NCBI RefSeq assembly: GCF_040829825.1
Contig: NZ_JBFOLH010000009.1
Length of the DNA stretch: 64,000 nt
Origin: Leadbetterella sp040829825
GTDB lineage: Bacteria; Bacteroidota; Bacteroidia; Cytophagales; Spirosomataceae
Direction: 5' to 3' (one strand)
Positions 58,712 to 64,000 of this stretch are shown piece by piece; position 1 is the first letter of the stretch; every line of letters starts with the position of its first letter. The notes beneath the pieces are model-generated. The model was given only the letters and a program-made list of their open reading frames with translations, was not told where the DNA came from and did not search any database. The position numbers and the translations under genes were made by a program.

Positions 58712-61700
58712 TTAAAAGGTTAAGGATAAAGAAAACATCACGGAACGCGGGTTCGGGAACGACATATTGTCGGCTCCGATGGTAAATATCCCGCCGTCTC
58801 TGAACTCCGGATCCAGCCCGGAATATTTCGTAAAAGTGACCATATTCTGAAGCGTCACTCCCGCACGTGCCCTTTCCAGGCCTATAGCGCCCGACCAGGC
58901 CGACGGAACCGTGTACCCCAGCGCAATCTGGCTCAACCGGAAAAAAGAACCTTTTTCCAGCCAGCGATCCTGGTCGCCCCGGCTGTTGCGGGTATCTCCG
59001 AAAACAATTCTCGGGCGGTCGTTTACCGGGTTTTCGGACGTCCACGGTACAATACCGTTAAAGTTATTCTGGTTATTGGCAAAGTCGGCTGCCGCAGCCG
59101 CCGCGCCATTCCATACATCCTGGCCAAACCGGCCGTACCCGTTAATGCTCAGGTCAAACGATTTATAGGCGGCACCCAGGTTCAGGCCCAGCTCAAACTT
59201 CGGCCAGGGACTGCCCACCAGCTGGCGGTCTTCTGAAGAAATAATACCGTCGCCGTTGTAATCATCGTACTTGATATCACCCGGTAGTGCATTCGGCTGG
59301 ATCACCTTCCCTTCAGCATTCTTGTGGTTCAATACATCTTCGGCCGACTGGAATATCCCCAGCATTTTGTAGAGGTAGAAAGCGCCGAGCGGCTGGCCGA
59401 TCTCTGCCTTGGAAAGCGTCTCGTAGTATTCCGTTCTGCCGTATCCCAGATCCACTATTTTGTTTCTTATACGTGAGACATTCACGGAAGCCGAATACGA
59501 AAAGTCTTTGGTCAGGTTATCTTTCCAGCCCAGGTCTATTTCCACACCGTTATTGGTCAGGCTACCGGCATTCACCGCCGGGTTACCGCCTTCATTGCCT
59601 GAAGACATCAGGATAGGCAGGTACACCAGCAGGTCTTTACTGCTGGATTTGAAATACTCTGCCGTCAGGGTAAGCCTGTTTTTCAGCATGGCGGCATCAA
59701 AGCCGATATTGGTGGTGGTTTTTCTTTCCCACACGAGGTCGGTGTTGGTCAGGCGCGACTGGGTCATTCCCATGATCACGTGCTCAGGAGAACCGAAAAC
59801 CGCCCGTGGAGCCGTATTGATCACCGCCTGGTAATCCCAGTAGCCGATGCTGCTGTTCCCCAGCGTACCGTGGCTGGCTCTCAGCTTCAGGTCATCAATG
59901 AACGGCACATCAAAAAACGACTCACTGCTGATACGCCATGCCGCCGAATAGGAGGCAAAATTACCCCAGCGCGTGGTTTCGGGCAGGCGGGAGGTGCCGT
60001 CGCGCCGCAGGGTGAGCTGCAGCAGGTATTTATCGTCATAGGCATAATTTACCCTGCCCAGGTAAGACATGATGCGGGCTTCCTGGTAGCTGCCTCCTGC
60101 AGTGGTAATTCCTGTAGCGGCATCCAATGAGGTTATGTATTCATCGCCCACCATCAGCGGATTCAGCTTGGTGATCCAGTTCGACTTGCCCAGGAAGCTG
60201 TTATACGTAGCACCGGCCACGGCATCAATATCATGCTTTCCGATCAGCTTCTTGTAGTTAAACGTCTGCTCTACCAGGATATCGTCACTCCGGTAATTTT
60301 CAAAGCCCAGGCTGGAAGCATCATTGCCCTGGCCCATGGTCCAGTTTCCTGACTTTCTCAGCGTATTGGTGATTCCCGAATACAACGTGTAGGCCAGGTT
60401 CAGCTTGGCATGAAGATCTTTAAAGAGGGAAACCTGACCGAAAACATTGGCTTTCAGGATATTTTCAGGATTATCCTGGGGCCTCAGATCCTGCATAGCC
60501 ACCATGTTCAGACCGTAGTTATTGGCCCGGTCCGGGTTACCGTATCCATATCCGCCGGGATTATTGGGGTCTTTTACCGGAATGGTAGGCGAAATCCCGA
60601 TGAAGTTGGCCCAGGGGTTACCGTTCAGGTTCTGCCGGGTGGTTTTCGTGAAGGCTATGTTTTCTCCGAAGGAAAAGATACCTTTTTGCCCACTCGTGTT
60701 CACCCGGAATCCGTAACGGTCATAGCCGGTAGAGTACAGCGCTCCTTCATCCACCATCCGGTTAAAGGCCACAAAATACCGGCCTGATTTTGACCCTCCC
60801 GAAAGAGACAGGTTATAGTTCTGAAGCACGCCGGTGCCCAGCATTTCGTCCTGCCAGTCGGTATTTCCGTCAAAGTGATTCTGCCTTCTCACCACACCGG
60901 CCACGCCTGCGCGGATGGCTTCATCGTAGGCCATGTCGTCGTATTTTTTCCAGGTGGTGGCATCCATCAGGTCGTATCGGGGCAGGTTAGTGGTAGTCAG
61001 ATTGGCATCCAGCTGTATTTTCATCGGGCCTTCGGCTCCCCGTTTGGTCGTAATGATAATCACCCCGTTTGCCGCCCTTGAACCGTAAATAGCAGCGGCA
61101 GATGCATCTTTCAGTACCTGGATAGACTCCACGTCGGCCGGGTTCAGATGCGCCTCGCCCCCGATCATACCGTCTACAATAAACAGCGGATTATTATTGG
61201 TTAAACTGCCCAGCCCGCGGATCCGGACAATGGCCTGCTGACCCGGCAAACCGCTCGAAGTTACCCGCACGCCGGAAGCAAGCCCCTGCAATGAGCCCAC
61301 AATATCCTGCGAGTTCCGATCTCTCAGGGCATCGGTATTGATCACCGACACCGCACCGGTCAGGTCTTTTTTCTTTACCGTACCGTACCCGATCACCACC
61401 AGCTCTTCCAGCGCCTGGCTGTCTTGCCGGAGCATGATAGCAAGCTCGGTACGGTTATCTACTGCCACTACTTCCGTTAAATAGCCTACAAATGTGACCT
61501 CCAGAACGGCTCCTGCCTGTACTGAAAGTGAAAATCTACCGTCGGTATCGGTGGCCACGGCATGGGTAGTACCCCGCTCTTTGACACTGGCCCCGATCAC
61601 CGGCTCACCGGCCTCATCGGTCACCCGGCCGTTGACCTTTTGCTGACCGTAAGACAGGATGCTGCAGCTTAAAACACACAGCAAAGAGCAAAAGAGTCTC

Positions 61701-61741
61701 TGCCATGCTTTTCCTTGTAAGAAAAACAAAGTCTTCTTCAT
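58712..61741 (-). CDS. rusC: SusC/RagA-family TonB-dependent transporter (RusC-like)
   Basis: 1009 residues. Signal peptide, then a carboxypeptidase-regulatory-like domain (KVNGRVTDEAGEPVIGASVK), the SusC signature ELVVIGYGTVKKKDLTGAVS, plug (IRGLGSLTNNNPLFIVDGMI, KDASAAAIYGSRAANGVII) and a barrel ending NPRSVMFSLSLTF. It imports substrates across the outer membrane with SusD. Order and neighbours (ribokinase, nucleoside hydrolase, sugar permease) match the rus locus of Bacteroides thetaiotaomicron. Start lies 28 bases after the permease stop. Confidence 0.94.
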   Translation of the reverse strand: MKKTLFFLQGKAWQRLFCSLLCVLSCSILSYGQQKVNGRVTDEAGEPVIGASVKERGTTHAVATDTDGRFSLSVQAGAVLEVTFVGYLTEVVAVDNRTELAIMLRQDSQALEELVVIGYGTVKKKDLTGAVSVINTDALRDRNSQDIVGSLQGLASGVRVTSSGLPGQQAIVRIRGLGSLTNNNPLFIVDGMIGGEAHLNPADVESIQVLKDASAAAIYGSRAANGVIIITTKRGAEGPMKIQLDANLTTTNLPRYDLMDATTWKKYDDMAYDEAIRAGVAGVVRRQNHFDGNTDWQDEMLGTGVLQNYNLSLSGGSKSGRYFVAFNRMVDEGALYSTGYDRYGFRVNTSGQKGIFSFGENIAFTKTTRQNLNGNPWANFIGISPTIPVKDPNNPGGYGYGNPDRANNYGLNMVAMQDLRPQDNPENILKANVFGQVSLFKDLHAKLNLAYTLYSGITNTLRKSGNWTMGQGNDASSLGFENYRSDDILVEQTFNYKKLIGKHDIDAVAGATYNSFLGKSNWITKLNPLMVGDEYITSLDAATGITTAGGSYQEARIMSYLGRVNYAYDDKYLLQLTLRRDGTSRLPETTRWGNFASYSAAWRISSESFFDVPFIDDLKLRASHGTLGNSSIGYWDYQAVINTAPRAVFGSPEHVIMGMTQSRLTNTDLVWERKTTTNIGFDAAMLKNRLTLTAEYFKSSSKDLLVYLPILMSSGNEGGNPAVNAGSLTNNGVEIDLGWKDNLTKDFSYSASVNVSRIRNKIVDLGYGRTEYYETLSKAEIGQPLGAFYLYKMLGIFQSAEDVLNHKNAEGKVIQPNALPGDIKYDDYNGDGIISSEDRQLVGSPWPKFELGLNLGAAYKSFDLSINGYGRFGQDVWNGAAAAAADFANNQNNFNGIVPWTSENPVNDRPRIVFGDTRNSRGDQDRWLEKGSFFRLSQIALGYTVPSAWSGAIGLERARAGVTLQNMVTFTKYSGLDPEFRDGGIFTIGADNMSFPNPRSVMFSLSLTF

Positions 61742-61769
61742 ACTATAAATTATTTAAGGTTAATTCCGT

Positions 61770-62774
61770 TTAATTCAATCCCGCCACAATGATCAGGGCC
61801 AGGCCCGCCAAAAACAGGAGAAACATAAGATACAGGTACTTATTAGCGTCTTTCGGCGCATTTCTGAACTCTTTCCATATAAACACGCCCCAAAGTGCCG
61901 ACACCAGCGTGGCGCCCTGGCCCAGGCCGTACGACACCGCCGCACCGGCTTTCCCGGCCGCAATCAGGTTAAAGGCATTGCCCAGGCCCCAGATCAGTCC
62001 GCCCAGGATACCCACCAGGTGGATGCCGAAGCTCCCTTTGAAATATTCGCCGTAGCTTACAGGCGCCCCCTCAAACGGCCGGCGCATCACCAGGGTATTG
62101 AACAGGAAGTTGCTCACAAAGATGCCCAGCGCAAAGATGAACATGGCCGTATAGGGGGTCATCTTGCCTGCAGCCGGGTTCACAAAATCTTCCAGGTCCA
62201 TGGAGGCCGCCACAAAACGGTAGAAAAACGACATTAGCAGGCCGGCTACCAGCGACAGGATAAGGCCTTTTGACGACACCTTCTGTGCCTGCCTTGCCTG
62301 CTTACCATACGCAATGGCATTAAAGACAATGGCCACCGTTACCAGGGCCACGCCCGTAAAAAGAAGCACGGGATCACCCTTGGACGAACCCATATAATTC
62401 ACCACCACCCCCAGCACCAGGGCCAGGCCTATCCCCACCGGGAAAGCCACCGACAGCCCGGCGATGGATATAGCGGCCGACAGCAGGATGTTGGCCGCAT
62501 TAAACACCACTCCGCCAATAAACGCGCTCCGGATATTGGCCCACTCCGCCTGCTGCAGATCCGGGAGAAAGCTGCGGCCCGCCTCACCGAAGCTCCCCAG
62601 CGTAAAAGCCGAAATGAGGGAGAACAGCAGGATGCCGGTCACGTAGTCCCAGTAGAAAAGCTCAAACCGCCACGATTTCCCCGCCAGCTTCTGGGTATTT
62701 CCCCACGATCCCCAGCAGATCATGGTGATCACGCAGAAAATGACGGCCAATGCATAGTTATCTACGATAAACAT
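61770..62774 (-). CDS. rusT: GRP/DMT-superfamily sugar permease (RusT-like ribose transporter)
   Basis: 334 residues, ten membrane spans of the glucose/ribose porter type: ICWGSWGNTQKLAGKSWRFE near the start, GGVVFNAANILLSAAISIAG, GILGGLIWGLGNAFNLIAAG and YGLGQGATLVSALWGVFIWK. This is the inner-membrane step for the sugar released by the nucleoside hydrolases. The position between nucleoside hydrolase and SusC supports ribose as substrate. An 18-base gap separates it from the upstream gene. Confidence 0.85.
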   Translation of the reverse strand: MFIVDNYALAVIFCVITMICWGSWGNTQKLAGKSWRFELFYWDYVTGILLFSLISAFTLGSFGEAGRSFLPDLQQAEWANIRSAFIGGVVFNAANILLSAAISIAGLSVAFPVGIGLALVLGVVVNYMGSSKGDPVLLFTGVALVTVAIVFNAIAYGKQARQAQKVSSKGLILSLVAGLLMSFFYRFVAASMDLEDFVNPAAGKMTPYTAMFIFALGIFVSNFLFNTLVMRRPFEGAPVSYGEYFKGSFGIHLVGILGGLIWGLGNAFNLIAAGKAGAAVSYGLGQGATLVSALWGVFIWKEFRNAPKDANKYLYLMFLLFLAGLALIIVAGLN

Positions 62775-62792
62775 ATCTGTAAGTATTTAAGG

Positions 62793-63824
62793 TTAATTTC
62801 GGTTTTTGGGTTGCGCAGTGATCAGCTCCACAAAGTGCTGCCGGGTCCGTTCCGCCTGCGTGCTGTCGAGCGTCAGATAGCGGTGAGGGCCGTCAGACTC
62901 CGCAGAAAATGAGGTATAGCCTTTGTCGTCTACCGAGATCTTCCCGGCAGCACTTTCGGTAAAGTATTCCGGCGAGTTCTCCACCACGTACAGCAGGGCG
63001 ATGAGGTCCCAGGTGGGCCGGTCGTAGGGCATATCCAGGTAATGCTTGTAGGCTTCCACCACCGGGTGACGGGCTGCCCATTTGAAATCATTTTCAATAC
63101 TGGTAGCCAGGTATTTCACGGCTATCCCCGCCTCAAACGGTGTGAAAACCACGGGACCGGGCCAGCTATCAGCAATGATCTGCGCAGCCGGTATGTCTTT
63201 CACCACGTTGTATTCCGCCAGCCTGTTTTCGCCAAAGCTCCCGGCCATCATAGACAGCAGCTTCACTTTTTTAGCAATCAGCTCTCTGCCGGAAAGCGGG
63301 GAGTATTCATCTGCACCCGACTGCAGCAGGCGGAAAATATTGGTAGAAAAACCGACCGATACGATGGTCACCGAATGATCCGGCTGTTCGGCCAGCAGTT
63401 TCCTGTACAGGGCTACCGCTTCGGGCACGGCTTCGTAGTCGAACGCGGGCCGGGGAAAAAGCGGCTGGCCCGTGCTGTCTTTCTGCAGACACACAAATTC
63501 CGCGTATTTGCGGGCATCGTTCTCACTGTCTATGCCGTTTGTCACCTTGGCTATCGGAATTTCCGGATAACCGTACCAGCGGTTCATCAGGTCAATGTAT
63601 TCCGTAGAATACCGGCTCTCCTTATTGGAGGAAACAGCCAGCAGATTTATCTTCCCGGCATCCAGGTATTTATAGATCATGTCGAGGGCCAGGGCATCAT
63701 CCACGTCATTGCCTATATCGGTTTCAAAGATGAGGTTCAGGGGCGTGTCCGAGGCAGACTCCTGCTTGGTGCATCCTGCAAAGGGTAATGCCGCCAGGAA
63801 AGTAAAAATTAATAGCTTTTTCAT
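62793..63824 (-). CDS. rusNH: Nucleoside hydrolase lipoprotein (RusNH-like)
   Basis: 343 residues from the ATG at 63824 (MKKLLIFTFLAALPFAGCTK), lipobox FAGC. The catalytic calcium motif FETDIGNDVDDALAL keeps D36, D40, D42 and D43. VTIVSVGFSTNIFRLL and RPTWDLIALLYVVE follow (Asp of WDL is the second metal ligand region). It should free ribose from nucleosides at the cell surface or in the periplasm. The open frame reaches 63911, but the extra residues overlap the ribokinase end. Confidence 0.9.
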   Translation of the reverse strand: MKKLLIFTFLAALPFAGCTKQESASDTPLNLIFETDIGNDVDDALALDMIYKYLDAGKINLLAVSSNKESRYSTEYIDLMNRWYGYPEIPIAKVTNGIDSENDARKYAEFVCLQKDSTGQPLFPRPAFDYEAVPEAVALYRKLLAEQPDHSVTIVSVGFSTNIFRLLQSGADEYSPLSGRELIAKKVKLLSMMAGSFGENRLAEYNVVKDIPAAQIIADSWPGPVVFTPFEAGIAVKYLATSIENDFKWAARHPVVEAYKHYLDMPYDRPTWDLIALLYVVENSPEYFTESAAGKISVDDKGYTSFSAESDGPHRYLTLDSTQAERTRQHFVELITAQPKNRN

Positions 63825-63870
63825 ATAAATCAGGTTGATAGTTCTACTTGATCTCGTTTCATGTTCGCAA

Positions 63871-64000
63871 TCAATGCAATTCATGTCTATAGGGTAGTGC
63901 TGCCTGCGCACCCATCCGCGTCACCGTAATAGCGGCCGCTTTACAGGCTAGCTGCACAGCCTCTACAATGCTTCTCCCCTCCGAAAGTCCCACACAAAGC
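63871..64000 (-). CDS. rusK: Ribokinase, C-terminal end (cut by the window edge)
   Basis: The last 42 codons before the TGA at 63871-63873 read GLSEGRSIVEAVQLACKAAA then ITVTRMGAQAALPYRHELH, the C-terminus of a PfkB-family ribokinase. It phosphorylates ribose to ribose 5-phosphate in the cytoplasm. The gene continues beyond the right edge. It precedes the nucleoside hydrolase by 46 bases on the same strand and completes the import-and-use pathway. Confidence 0.85.
   Translation of the reverse strand, partial: LCVGLSEGRSIVEAVQLACKAAAITVTRMGAQAALPYRHELH

Noticed and set aside
58707..59045. N-terminal extension of the SusD frame
   Set aside because: It lies inside susC in another frame; MKKYIISLTCLLSLGVTSCD with its lipobox gives the real start.
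63042..63788. 248-codon plus-strand frame
   Set aside because: Antisense to the nucleoside hydrolase with its catalytic Asp motif; low-complexity shadow frame.

Overview
The window comes from a Bacteroidota chromosome of the Sphingobacteriales/Cytophagales/Chitinophagales kind; I cannot name a genus. The evidence is a SusC/SusD pair, a sigma-FecR-TonB receptor surface-signalling set with an STN domain, a LytTR regulator, DUF5916, DUF2271 and HxlR genes, Tat-type RRDF signal peptides, and several -7 boxes of the Bacteroidota form TAnnTTTG. Most of the window has balanced base composition. Two parts stand out as AT-rich and foreign: 1-4620, and the KilA-N gene near 50.6 kb (with a milder patch at 35.2-36.1 kb).

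Left end (1-4620): a decayed island of small gene pairs that looks like the tail of a polymorphic-toxin (Rhs-type) locus. Two pairs overlap by the TAATG of stop and start, and a third overlaps by 14 bases. One member carries a HEGLH motif. The spaces between cassettes hold a repeated module, a short C-x-x-C-V-coding repeat, a terminator and the repeat again, in two copies with the same internal spacing. An IS256-type transposase stub and several frameshifted fragments lie among them.

4.6-16.2 kb: mntH fused to a universal stress domain, a GH3 glycosidase, a TIM-barrel isomerase, a siderophore-interacting flavoprotein, then an ankyrin protein and a flavinylation operon (DUF2271, PepSY-flavodoxin-reductase, ApbE). 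16.2-17.8 kb is a deletion graveyard: dinD with its middle missing, an outer-membrane barrel gene with its middle missing, and the first residues of a response regulator, with what look like two of that regulator's tandem operators still in place.

17.8-33 kb: a half-size EamA transporter, a two-component set with two unknown neighbours, a stress flavoprotein and catalase, a thioredoxin-like protein, and a cell-surface-signalling locus (sigma factor, FecR, TonB receptor) followed by a PafA-type phosphatase. 33-50 kb: LytTR regulator, intradiol dioxygenase lipoprotein, esterase, aldo/keto reductase, cupin, HxlR/DoxX divergent pair, PhoA-type phosphatase, a four-gene ABC-2/DUF5916 operon behind a 37-base perfect palindrome, and an endonuclease Q-like protein.

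50-64 kb: a KilA-N gene with a palindrome both inside and upstream of it, a YdcF-like protein, and then a leftward ribose/nucleoside locus cut by the right edge: ribokinase (partial), nucleoside hydrolase, GRP-type sugar transporter, SusC, SusD, two related beta-propeller-like proteins and two more nucleoside-hydrolase-family proteins. It matches the gene content of the rus ribose-utilisation locus of Bacteroides thetaiotaomicron, with duplicated accessory enzymes. At least four families of dispersed intergenic palindromic repeats occur. I saw no rRNA, tRNA or CRISPR array.
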